Shown one piece after another: positions 9,803 to 17,327 of a stretch of DNA of 57,903 bases. The notes beneath the pieces are model-generated. The model worked only from the letters and a program-made list of their open reading frames with translations, did not search any database and was not told where the DNA came from. How positions within the stretch are numbered: position 1 is the first letter of the stretch; the number at the start of each line of letters is the position of its first letter. A program made the position numbers and the translations under genes. Origin of the DNA: Vitreoscilla sp. (GTDB lineage Bacteria; Pseudomonadota; Gammaproteobacteria; Burkholderiales; Burkholderiaceae_C); contig JADMKA010000125.1 of assembly GCA_018780145.1 (NCBI GenBank), positions 1-57,903 on the forward strand, given 5' to 3'.

Positions 9803-10542
9803 ACGTCGCCACGACTCGCCTTCCCCCCGGTCGCGCTGGACGTTTTGGTTCTCGACCGCGAGGAGCTGCTTTCAGCTATGTTGACCGGTCGTCGATCACA
9901 TGGCCAACTAGATTGAGAACTAACGCTGAATGGCAGGTTGATTGCTCTAACACTGTTCTGGTGGGGCAAGTTAACCGCTCGCCGATCTCTGGCAAGTTCA
10001 TCATTGAAGGCGGCGCCAACGACTACGCGCTTGGTCTTACCGAGGCCGTGGGTGAGCCAGACGCGCCCGGAGACAGCTCCCCCCAAATGGGGCACGGCGC
10101 TCAGTGGCAGTTTGATAGCTCTTACACTGTTTTGGTGGATCAACCCCACCGCTCGCCGACCTCGCTTCAGTTCATCTTTGAAGGCGGCGGCAATGACTAC
10201 ATGCCAGGTCTTACCGAAGACGTGGGTGAGCCCGACGCGCTCGGAGAGCTCTTACTCCTCTTGTTGGTAGACAAGAATGTGAATGAGCGAGTGGCCGCGA
10301 GAGGCGTTATGCAGCTAGTAGAGAGTTTTCTTGGCTGCCGCGATTTCGTATCTCTCAATCGCACGTTGCAGAAGGTCGACGCCGCGGAGGTGAGCATTCG
10401 ATTTACTGTCGCTCTACTGCGATCGACATTTCGCGTAGCTGACTACTTGCCGGCATGGCACGCCGCGGTCAGCCGAGCTCATGACGCCTTTGTGGCCAAG
10501 GGGGAAGATGCCGACTGGCTCTTGGCCGGCCTACGAAATTGA
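9799..10542 (+). CDS. Uncharacterised accessory protein with internal duplication
   Basis: A 247-residue ORF starting ATG at 9799 inside the stop region of the previous gene. Two repeats of about 48 residues stand at residues 44-91 and 102-149, each built as WQ..D.S.TVLV...RSP......FI.EGG.NDY..GLTE.VGEPDA.G. Only the second copy runs on into the C-terminal domain (ELLLLLLVDKNVNERVAARG, then SFLGCRDFVSLNRTLQKVD), a helical block of about 95 residues that looks like the real conserved domain. The first about 43 residues are Arg/Pro-rich and low in character, so the start of the functional protein may lie further in. The function is unknown, and the whole N-terminal half could be a by-product of a DNA duplication. 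Confidence 0.5.
   Translation: MNVATTRLPPGRAGRFGSRPRGAAFSYVDRSSITWPTRLRTNAEWQVDCSNTVLVGQVNRSPISGKFIIEGGANDYALGLTEAVGEPDAPGDSSPQMGHGAQWQFDSSYTVLVDQPHRSPTSLQFIFEGGGNDYMPGLTEDVGEPDALGELLLLLLVDKNVNERVAARGVMQLVESFLGCRDFVSLNRTLQKVDAAEVSIRFTVALLRSTFRVADYLPAWHAAVSRAHDAFVAKGEDADWLLAGLRN
9928..10245 (+). repeat. Imperfect tandem repeat, two copies 174 bases apart
   Basis: Copy A is 9928-10071 and copy B is 10102-10245. A hand alignment of the 144 bases gives about 30 differences, roughly 79% identity, with no gaps. The period of 174 bases is a multiple of three, so the reading frame of the host gene stays open. The best-conserved parts are the centre-right half (GAAGGCGG..AA.GACTAC) and the 3' block encoding VGEPDA. 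Confidence 0.75.
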
Positions 10543-10569
10543 GCATCGTTGGCGTTGGCACCAGTCAGA

Positions 10570-11262
10570 ATGAATAACGAAGGCGGCGTCATCGCTCGCG
10601 TCTTCTCTTGCGACAACCTTGAGCCAGATGACCCACTGCGGGTTGTCATAAAGGCCTTTCCTCATGGAAGGCACTTAGGCTTTCTCGTGCAGGCCGACGA
10701 CGGCTATCGGATGGTGCACCTTGCCTGGGACGACCGCCTTCAAAACGAACCGTTCAGCGAGCCGAGTTATTGCTGGGTTGATCTTGCCGGTGTTCACCCG
10801 GTCAATCGGGAGTCATTCGCCGACTGGCTCTTGACCACGTGGCCGTTGAACGTCAATCCCGGCATCCCGTACAGCTTCGCTGCCTTTACGGGCGAGGACA
10901 TTGACGATCAGGGGAGGCATGTCCGAGTCGATGAGGGCGCGGGTCTCACTTGCGCTACGTTTGTGCTCTCGACGCTAGCAAAATTCGGCGTCGACATAGT
11001 CGAACGTGAAAGTTGGCCTCCTCGGCTTGAGGACGAGCCCGATATCCTGCGCGCAATAGACTATCTCAAGAAGAGCGACGACGCAGCGAAGCTCCGCCAT
11101 GCTGCCGCATGCGAAAAGCTCATCAAAAAAGTTGCCCGGTTTCGACCCGAAGAAGTTGCCGGCTGTGCGACGACCTTTCGAGGCAAGCCAATTGAGTTCC
11201 AGCAAGGTGAACAACTAGGCAAGGCGGTCCTAGATCAGATGGCTGCGCTCGGGTTGAGCTAA
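10570..11262 (+). CDS. Uncharacterised protein, possible papain/NlpC-like fold
   Basis: A 230-residue protein from ATG 10570 (MNNEGGVIARVFSC); an upstream in-frame TTG at 10549 is less likely. A block GAGLTCATFVLSTLAKFG around residues 121-138 places a cysteine at the start of a helix, as in NlpC/P60 and other papain-fold enzymes, and HGRHLGFLVQADDGYRMVHL earlier offers histidines. I cannot confirm a full catalytic set, so enzymatic activity is only a possibility. It follows the previous gene by 27 bases on the same strand and shares its lower-GC character, so the three genes look like one acquired unit. No signal peptide is seen. Confidence 0.55.
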   Translation: MNNEGGVIARVFSCDNLEPDDPLRVVIKAFPHGRHLGFLVQADDGYRMVHLAWDDRLQNEPFSEPSYCWVDLAGVHPVNRESFADWLLTTWPLNVNPGIPYSFAAFTGEDIDDQGRHVRVDEGAGLTCATFVLSTLAKFGVDIVERESWPPRLEDEPDILRAIDYLKKSDDAAKLRHAAACEKLIKKVARFRPEEVAGCATTFRGKPIEFQQGEQLGKAVLDQMAALGLS

Positions 11263-11297
11263 CAGTCACCCCGGGCGAACTTTCAACAGCCGTCGCA

Positions 11298-12464
11298 CTA
11301 ACCGCCTTGCCTCAGGTGGCGGTAGACCAGACCGCGCGACACGCCCAGCGTACGCGCTGCCCGCGAGACGTTGCCGCCGCACTCGGCCAGCACCCGAGAC
11401 ACCGTCTGGTGCTCGGCGTCGCGCAGGGTGGCGGGCGGCGGCGAGGGCTCCGGTGGCGGGCGCAGGGGTGCGGCGGTGCTGCTCGCGGCGTGCAGCTTCT
11501 GATGCCCGTCGCGCGAGTGCCACTCGCAGCGCACAAACAGCGTCAGGCCGTTCGGCAGGTGCATGGGCTGCGGTTCGCTGCAGGTGGACAGCGCGGCGAG
11601 TGCCTCGATGCCGACGCCCAGGCTGTCCTCGACCCAGGGCGCCTCGCGCTGCCCGATCGGCGCCGTCAGGCCCAGCAGACGGGCGGCCGCGCCATTGAGC
11701 CAGTCGATCCGGCCGTCTCCGGTCACGCCGATCAGCGCGGCCATCGGCGTGAGCAGCAGCGCCGGTGAGATCTGCAGGCGCACCACCAGGTGCTCGGTGG
11801 ACTGCGCGCACAGCAACCGGTTCTCGATCTCGGCGGCGAAGTGCGCCACGACGGTGGCTGCGTCGAAGCCGAACGGGATGCCTTCGCTCGACAGATCCAG
11901 CACGCCCGCCAGTTGGCCGCGCACGTCGCGGATCGGCGCGGCGGCGCAATGCATCACCTGCACGTTGCCGAAGTAGTGCTCGCCGCCCTGCACCACGCAG
12001 GGCTGGCCGCTGCGCGCGGTGATGCCCGGCGCGGTGGTGCCGACCACCTCCTCGGCCAGATTGACGCCGATGCGGGTGGTGACGGGCATCAACCGCTCGT
12101 GGCTGCGTGACTGGGTGAAGGTGGTGCCGATGATCACGCCCTGGGCATCGGTGAGCATGGCCGTGCCGCTGGTGCCGGCCAGCGTCACCTGCAGCCGTTT
12201 CAGCTCCTCGCCCGCGGCCTCGAGCAACTGGCGGTTGCTGCGCAGCGCACCGTGCACGCGGCTGGCAGTCACCGGCTCGAACACCGCCGGCCGTGCCGGA
12301 TCCGGGTGGGTGCGCAGGCAGCGTGACCACGACTGGATCACCGCTTCGCTGACCATGCCCGAGGGGCGCGTGCCATCCTCGAAAAAGCGCTGGCGGGCCA
12401 GCGCCACACGCTGCTCGGGTGAGGCGTAGAACGGGTTGGCGGGGAGGTTCGGCGTGGTGTTCAT
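11298..12464 (-). CDS. GAF-domain, Fis-type HTH regulator (AcoR-like, no AAA+ domain)
   Basis: The 388-residue protein has the N-terminal sensory part of AcoR-like activators (SWSRCLRTHPDP, then GTSGTAMLTDAQGVIIGTTF and the GAF core GVNLAEEVVGTTAPG, YFGNVQVMHCAAAPIRD) and a C-terminal Fis-type helix-turn-helix (RVLAECGGNVSRAARTLGVS). The sigma-54 AAA+ module that normally sits between them is absent: no GAFTGA and no Walker motifs. It should therefore act at sigma-70 promoters. It is divergent from the PQQ alcohol dehydrogenase, which it probably controls in response to an alcohol or aldehyde signal. The ATG at 12464 gives MNTTPNLPANPF. Confidence 0.85.
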   Translation of the reverse strand: MNTTPNLPANPFYASPEQRVALARQRFFEDGTRPSGMVSEAVIQSWSRCLRTHPDPARPAVFEPVTASRVHGALRSNRQLLEAAGEELKRLQVTLAGTSGTAMLTDAQGVIIGTTFTQSRSHERLMPVTTRIGVNLAEEVVGTTAPGITARSGQPCVVQGGEHYFGNVQVMHCAAAPIRDVRGQLAGVLDLSSEGIPFGFDAATVVAHFAAEIENRLLCAQSTEHLVVRLQISPALLLTPMAALIGVTGDGRIDWLNGAAARLLGLTAPIGQREAPWVEDSLGVGIEALAALSTCSEPQPMHLPNGLTLFVRCEWHSRDGHQKLHAASSTAAPLRPPPEPSPPPATLRDAEHQTVSRVLAECGGNVSRAARTLGVSRGLVYRHLRQGG

Positions 12465-12512
12465 GAGGGCGTCCGGTGCGCAGTGTGCGGTGGCCGGGTG
12501 GCTCGCGGCAAG

Positions 12513-12587
12513 CTGTCTCGCAACGGAACAGCGCGGGCCTAGGGTTACTCCCGAAGTAGCCGGCCGCGGAACATCGCTCTATTGTTC
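12513..12587. promoter_or_regulatory. Candidate operator dyads between regulator and PQQ dehydrogenase
   Basis: Two imperfect dyads lie in the divergent gap. The first is 12513-12531, CTGT...ACAG outer arms with a CGC/ACG-like core. The second is 12569-12587, GAACA, a 9-base spacer, then TGTTC. Fis-type HTH dimers bind such dyads, so they are candidate sites for the neighbouring AcoR-like protein. No convincing promoter hexamers were identified. Confidence 0.35.
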
Positions 12588-12620
12588 GACCCGTCCGGAC
12601 ACAAGGACGAACCAGGAGAC

Positions 12621-14321
12621 ATGATGAACGCATGGATTGCCCGCGGCATGGCCGCGGTGGTGTTGTCGTCCGCGGCGGGGCTCGCGGCGGCTCAAGCCCT
12701 GGCCGACCTGCGCAACGACGCCGCCACGCCGGGCGACGTCACCACCTACGGCATGGGCTGGTCGCAACAGCGCCACTCGCCGATGAAGCAGATCAACGCC
12801 GGCAATGCCGGCAAGCTGGCCCCGGTGTGGAACCTGAGCCTGGACAACTCGGCCAACGCGTCGAGCCAGCCGCTGGTCATTGGCGGCACCATGTACGTGG
12901 CGTCGCACACCCACACGATCGCGGTCGACGCGCTGACCGGCCGGCAGAAGTGGAAGACCCCGATCGAGCTGCCGGCCGACATCGCCGGCTACCTCTGCTG
13001 CGGCATCCAGTCCCGGGGCTTTGCCGTCCTGGACGGCGTGCTCTACCGCACCACGATCGACGCCCATGTGATGGCCATCTCGATGGCCGACGGCAAGACC
13101 CTGTGGAAACAGAAGGCAGCCGACTACAAGGACGGCTACTCGATGACGCACGCCCCATTGATCGCCGGCGGCCTGCTGATGACCGGCATCTCTGGTGGCG
13201 AGTACGGCTCGCGCGGTTTCCTCAACGGCTGGGATCTGAAGACAGGCGAGAAGAAGTGGCACCGCTGGACCACGGTGGCGCCCGGAGAGAAGGGCGGCGA
13301 CACCTGGAAGGGCGAGGCCTACAAGACCGGCGGCGCCCCGACCTGGCTGACCGGCACCTACGACCCCGATCTCGACCTCGTCTACTGGGGTGTCGGCAAC
13401 GGCGGCCCGTGGAACGCGGCCACGCGCGGCGGCGACTCGCTCTACATCGGCTCGATGCTGGCGCTGCGCCCGTCCACCGGCGAGATCGTCTGGCACTACC
13501 AGTTCTCGCCCGGCGATCCGTACGACTACGATGGCGTCAACGAGCCGGTGCTGGCCGAGCTGCCCATCGGCGGCAAGCCCACCAAGGTGCTGATGCAGGC
13601 CAACCGCAATGGCTTCTTCTACGTGCTCGACCGCACCAACGGCAAGCTGCTGTCGGCGGAGCAGTTCGCCCGCAAGGTCAACTGGGCCACCGGCATCGAC
13701 AAGGCCAGCGGCCGCCCGATCGACACGCCGATGACGGCGATGGTGCGCAAGACCGAGGAGATGAAGGATTTCATCGAGGTCTGGCCCAGCGCCTTCGGCG
13801 GCAAGAACTGGATGCCGATGAGCTACGACCCGACGCGCAAGCTGGTGTACCTGAACTCGATCGACCTCGGCATGAAGGTCAAGTACGTGAAGCAGGAACG
13901 CCCGGGTGGCCCGAACTGGTACCTCGGCCTCGAACTGGGCGGCTTCGTCGGCCCGGAGGACGGCAACCGCGGCGCGCTGGTGGCCTGGGATCCGGTGGCC
14001 GGCAAGGCCGTGTGGCGGGTGCTGAACAAGTCGCCGTTCTGGTCGGGCGTGCTCTCCACGGCCGGTGGCGTGGTCTTCACCGGCTCGCAGAACGGCCAGT
14101 TCCTGGCCTTCGACTCCAAAAGCGGCAAGAAGCTCTGGAGCTTCCAGACCGGCTCCGGCATCACCGGCCTGCCCATCACCTGGGAGCGTGACGGCCGCCA
14201 GTACGTGACCGTGCTCAGCGGCGCGGCCACGGTCTACGGCGCACTGGCCGGCGACCCGGATCTGGCCAACGTGCCCGCCGGTGGCTCGGTCTGGACCTTC
14301 GCGCTGCCCTCGGCACGATGA
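12621..14321 (+). CDS. PQQ-dependent alcohol dehydrogenase, lanthanide-type signature
   Basis: A 566-residue periplasmic quinoprotein. It opens with a signal peptide (WIARGMAAVVLSSAAGLAAA) and has the eight-bladed propeller blocks of methanol/ethanol dehydrogenases. The vicinal disulfide pair that stacks on PQQ is Cys126-Cys127 (GYLCCGIQSRG). The catalytic aspartate is Asp302 in PYDYDGVNE, with a second aspartate two residues on (Asp304); in this family that extra Asp marks lanthanide-binding enzymes (XoxF, ExaF, PedH), where calcium enzymes have Ala, Ser or Thr. LMQANRNGFFYVLDRTNGKL is the typical PQQ-site block. An AGGAG site precedes ATG 12621; an upstream in-frame ATG at 12582 would spoil the signal peptide. 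There is no haem domain; the cytochrome c gene overlaps its stop by 4 bases and should be its electron acceptor. Confidence 0.93.
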   Translation: MMNAWIARGMAAVVLSSAAGLAAAQALADLRNDAATPGDVTTYGMGWSQQRHSPMKQINAGNAGKLAPVWNLSLDNSANASSQPLVIGGTMYVASHTHTIAVDALTGRQKWKTPIELPADIAGYLCCGIQSRGFAVLDGVLYRTTIDAHVMAISMADGKTLWKQKAADYKDGYSMTHAPLIAGGLLMTGISGGEYGSRGFLNGWDLKTGEKKWHRWTTVAPGEKGGDTWKGEAYKTGGAPTWLTGTYDPDLDLVYWGVGNGGPWNAATRGGDSLYIGSMLALRPSTGEIVWHYQFSPGDPYDYDGVNEPVLAELPIGGKPTKVLMQANRNGFFYVLDRTNGKLLSAEQFARKVNWATGIDKASGRPIDTPMTAMVRKTEEMKDFIEVWPSAFGGKNWMPMSYDPTRKLVYLNSIDLGMKVKYVKQERPGGPNWYLGLELGGFVGPEDGNRGALVAWDPVAGKAVWRVLNKSPFWSGVLSTAGGVVFTGSQNGQFLAFDSKSGKKLWSFQTGSGITGLPITWERDGRQYVTVLSGAATVYGALAGDPDLANVPAGGSVWTFALPSAR

Positions 14322-14650
14322 AGGGCACCAGGCCCTACGCCCTGGCCCTGACCCTCGCCGCCACCTGGCCGGCGGCGGGTGCGCAGGACGCCGCGCCCGT
14401 GCCGGCCGAGGCCGGGCGCAAGCTTTACATCAGCGCCTGCCAGCGCTGCCACGGCATCAACCTGGTGACCAGCGGCATCGGCTTCGACCTGCGCACCTTC
14501 CCGCAGGCCGAGAAGGAGCGCTTCATCCGCTCGGTGACCCACGGCCTGCGTGCCATGCCGGCCTGGAACGGCATCCTCCAACCCGAGCAGATGGAGCTGA
14601 TCTGGGCTTACATCGGCTCGGTGAACGGGTGGAAGCCGGCGGCGCAGTGA
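14318..14650 (+). CDS. Small periplasmic cytochrome c
   Basis: A 110-residue exported class I cytochrome c with a signal peptide ending near AAGAQDA, a single haem site CQRCH and a likely axial methionine in LRAMPAWNG. It overlaps the dehydrogenase stop (ATGA, 14318-14321), so the two are translationally coupled. By analogy with XoxG and ExaB it should take electrons from the quinoprotein and pass them to a terminal oxidase. The short MSVNGWKP-like C-terminus (IGSVNGWKPAAQ) is ordinary. Confidence 0.92.
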   Translation: MKGTRPYALALTLAATWPAAGAQDAAPVPAEAGRKLYISACQRCHGINLVTSGIGFDLRTFPQAEKERFIRSVTHGLRAMPAWNGILQPEQMELIWAYIGSVNGWKPAAQ

Positions 14651-14668
14651 CGGTCCGTTGGGGCGGTA

Positions 14669-16480
14669 TCAGGCGACAGCGGACCAGCGCGTCACCACGT
14701 TGCCCAGTACGTCCAGCGGCACCGAGCCGGTCTTCAGCACCAGATCGTGGAAGGTCTTGGCGTTGAACCGGTTGCCCATCGCCCGCTGCGCCTGCGCACG
14801 CAGGTCGAGCAGGCGCAGCATGCCGATCATGTAGGCGCAGGCCTGCCCGGGGTTGGCGACGTAGCGTTCCACCTCTTGTGCGCTGATACCGTAGGCGATC
14901 GCCTGCTCGCGTGTCCAGCGCTTGGCGTGCAGGCCGGTGTCCACCACCAGGCGGCGGGCGCGGAAGAGCTGGCTGTCGAGCGCGCCCAGCAGTTGCTGCG
15001 GGTCGCCTTCGTACCAGCCGTTGTCGATCGCCAGCCGCTCGGCGTACAAGGCCCAGCCTTCGGAGTGCGCGCTGCCGCCACTGAAGATGCGGCGCTGGCG
15101 CCAGCGCGGCAGATCGGTCTGCTCTTGCTGGATGGTCAGCTGGAAGTGGTGGCCCGGCACGGCCTCGTGCACGGCCAGGCTGCGCATGGCGGGGATGTTG
15201 AAGACCGGCCCGGGCAAAGGCGCCCAGAAGACGCCGGGCCGGCTGCCGTCCGGTGCGGGCGTGCTGTAGTGGGCAGCCGCGGTCTTCTCGGTCAGCGCGG
15301 GCTCGCGCCGCACCTCCACCGGAGCCTTGGGCTGGATGTTGAACAGGGCCTGGCTGCGCCGCTGGTTGTCGGCGACCATGGCCTTGAAGCGCTCGATGAG
15401 CGCCGGCCGTGGATCGGGCTCGGGCGGTGGCTGCAACTCCGCGCGCAAGGCCTCCATGCGCTGCTGGACGCTGCCCGTGCCGCGGCCGAGCGACTTCAGC
15501 ACACTGTCCATCTCGCCCTCGATCCGCGCCACCTCGCGCAGGCCGATGGCGTGGATCTCGTCGGCGGTCAGGGTGGTCGTGGTGGCGCTGGCCAGTGCCT
15601 GTGCGTAGGCGCCAGCACCGTCCGGCAGGCGCCACAGGCCGGCGTCGGCGGTGGTGCGCGGGTGCAACTCGTTCATCAAATCCAGGATGCGCTGCCAGGC
15701 CGGGCGGACGCGCTGGTCCACCAGCCGCACCGCCTCGGCGACGGCCTTCGTTCGCTCGGTCGGGGAGAACCCCTCGATCAGCGCGCTGCGCCGCTCCAGC
15801 GCGGCCACCAGCAGGTTCTGGGGTGCCGGTGGTGCGAGGAAGTCCTGCACCTGGGTGCGTGCGCGTTCCAGGATGAAGCGTGGCGGCAGCAGGCCCCGGG
15901 CCGCGGCACCGCGGGTTCGCGCAATGGCCTCGTCGACGCGCAATCCGATCTGCGCCAGGCGGGACAGGTAACCGCCGACATCGGCCGGCGTGCGCAACGG
16001 CTGCACCTCGCTGAACAAGGACACCCAGCGGACCTGCAGGCCGCCGAACTGGTTGAAGGCGAAGCCGTGGTCCTCGAACGGCGTGTCGGCCAGCACGCGT
16101 TGCAGGCCCCAGCGCAACGTGTCGGCGTTGGCATGCTGCTCAGGGGACAGTGGGCCGGCCATGAACTCGGCCAGACGGGCGAGGCCGGCCCGCGCGGTCT
16201 CGCGCCGGCGCTCGCGTTGCTCGGGCGTTTGCGGTGTCAGCTGGCCGTCGAGCGCGGCCTGCTCGGCGCCGCCGAAGTACTGGGTGTAGGTCGCGTACTC
16301 GGGCGAGAGCCTCACCCAGTCGGCTGAAAAGGCTTCTGCCCAGGTATCGAGCGTCGCGTCAGCGGTCGTGGTCTGCGCGCAGCCCACGGCCCAGGGCGCC
16401 AGCGCCGCACCCGCGGCCAGGGCCAGCGTGCGGCGACGGCCGGTGCAGAAAAGGGCAGGCGGGTGGTTGGTGGGATGCAT
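14669..16480 (-). CDS. DUF885 family lipoprotein or Tat-exported metallopeptidase-like protein
   Basis: A 603-residue member of the DUF885 family. The zinc-peptidase-like motif HEAVPGHHFQ is present in the C-terminal third, followed by EGWALYAERLAIDNGW, both typical of the family. The N-terminus GRRRTLALAAGAALAPWAVGC combines a twin-arginine-like patch, a hydrophobic stretch and a possible lipidation cysteine, so the protein is probably exported and anchored. Substrates of DUF885 proteins are poorly known. It runs convergent to the cytochrome c gene, with 18 bases between, and is unlikely to belong to the quinoprotein unit. Confidence 0.85.
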   Translation of the reverse strand: MHPTNHPPALFCTGRRRTLALAAGAALAPWAVGCAQTTTADATLDTWAEAFSADWVRLSPEYATYTQYFGGAEQAALDGQLTPQTPEQRERRRETARAGLARLAEFMAGPLSPEQHANADTLRWGLQRVLADTPFEDHGFAFNQFGGLQVRWVSLFSEVQPLRTPADVGGYLSRLAQIGLRVDEAIARTRGAAARGLLPPRFILERARTQVQDFLAPPAPQNLLVAALERRSALIEGFSPTERTKAVAEAVRLVDQRVRPAWQRILDLMNELHPRTTADAGLWRLPDGAGAYAQALASATTTTLTADEIHAIGLREVARIEGEMDSVLKSLGRGTGSVQQRMEALRAELQPPPEPDPRPALIERFKAMVADNQRRSQALFNIQPKAPVEVRREPALTEKTAAAHYSTPAPDGSRPGVFWAPLPGPVFNIPAMRSLAVHEAVPGHHFQLTIQQEQTDLPRWRQRRIFSGGSAHSEGWALYAERLAIDNGWYEGDPQQLLGALDSQLFRARRLVVDTGLHAKRWTREQAIAYGISAQEVERYVANPGQACAYMIGMLRLLDLRAQAQRAMGNRFNAKTFHDLVLKTGSVPLDVLGNVVTRWSAVA

Positions 16481-16520
16481 GGTGGCGGGCAGTCTATGCC
16501 AGCCTTCAAATCCTCTGGGC

Positions 16521-17255
16521 TCACCGGCCCTCGGTGCTCGACCCGTTGCCGCCCAAGCTGCGGGTTGCCCGTTCGGCCATCTGGCGCACGGCCTGCACGA
16601 AGTGCGGTTGCATGCGTTGCTCCGGGAGCGTCAGGGTCAGGGCACCGACCAGTTCGCCAGCCGCGCCCCACACGGGCGCGGAGATGCCGGTCAGGCCCTC
16701 CACCCGGTCGCCCGTGCGCAGCGCGTGGCCTTCGCGGCGGATCTGCGCGTAGACCGGCCCCTTCGCCCCGCCAAAGGCCATCAGCACGCGGCCGCCGGCA
16801 CCGCGGTCCAGCGGGAGCACGTCGCCGGCGCGGACATGGTCGCGCAGCAACTGGGGTGAATCCACTCGCAGCAGGCACAGGCGCTGATCGCCCTGGCGAA
16901 CGTGGAAGGCGGCGCTCTCGCGCGTCTCGGCCACCAGCTCGCGCAGCAGTGGGAGCAACTGGGCATCGAGCGAAAAGGCCGCCGTGTAGATGGCGTTGAG
17001 CCGGGCCACCTCGGCCCCGAGCCGGTAGCTGCCGTCGGCGTCTCGCTGGACCAGGCGCGCATGCTCCAGCGAGGCGAGCAGGCGCAGCACCGTGCTCTTG
17101 TAGAGGCGGGTGCGTGCGGCCAGTTCGGCCAGTGGCAGGCCGGCGTCGCCGTCGCGGAACGCTGCCAGCAGGCTCAGCGCCCGGTCGACGGCGGCGGCGC
17201 CGCCCGGGGCGGCATCCTGGTCGGCCACGGAGGCCTGGGCGGGTTTGCGGGGCAT
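16521..17255 (-). CDS. IclR family transcriptional regulator
   Basis: A 244-residue IclR-type regulator. The N-terminal winged helix is visible (VDRALSLLAAF, LPLAELAARTRLYKSTVLRL, LASLEHARLVQRD), followed by the effector domain ending with VWGAAGELVGALTLTLPEQR. I start it at ATG 17255 (MPRKPAQASVAD); an in-frame ATG at 17288 would lie inside the operator region. It is divergent from the lyase/CoA-transferase pair and is the obvious candidate to control it through the inverted repeat at 17294-17318. Confidence 0.9.
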   Translation of the reverse strand: MPRKPAQASVADQDAAPGGAAAVDRALSLLAAFRDGDAGLPLAELAARTRLYKSTVLRLLASLEHARLVQRDADGSYRLGAEVARLNAIYTAAFSLDAQLLPLLRELVAETRESAAFHVRQGDQRLCLLRVDSPQLLRDHVRAGDVLPLDRGAGGRVLMAFGGAKGPVYAQIRREGHALRTGDRVEGLTGISAPVWGAAGELVGALTLTLPEQRMQPHFVQAVRQMAERATRSLGGNGSSTEGR

Positions 17256-17293
17256 TTGACAGCGTCCAGGGTGAACCCTAGAATTCAATTAAC

Positions 17294-17318
17294 AGAACAA
17301 GGTTCTATCTTATAGAAC
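17294..17318. promoter_or_regulatory. IclR-type operator: three alternating half-sites
   Basis: GTTCTAT (17302-17308), a CTT spacer and ATAGAAC (17312-17318) make a perfect 7-3-7 inverted repeat. A second dyad shares its left arm: AGAAC (17294-17298), AAG, GTTCT (17302-17306). The site sits 9 bases before the start codon at 17328 and 39 bases from the regulator's start, so binding could repress both genes. Confidence 0.75.
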
Positions 17319-17327
17319 ATTGAAACC

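Noticed and set aside
9921-10251. Possible integron attC sites in the duplicated region (GTTAAC and TAAC-like cores)
   Set aside because: I could not pair the cores into the expected attC secondary structure, and the repeat keeps an open reading frame, so a coding duplication explains it better.
12498-12516. A GG-N10-GC match resembling a sigma-54 promoter upstream of the PQQ dehydrogenase
   Set aside because: The -12 part is poor and the neighbouring regulator lacks the AAA+ motor needed for sigma-54 activation.
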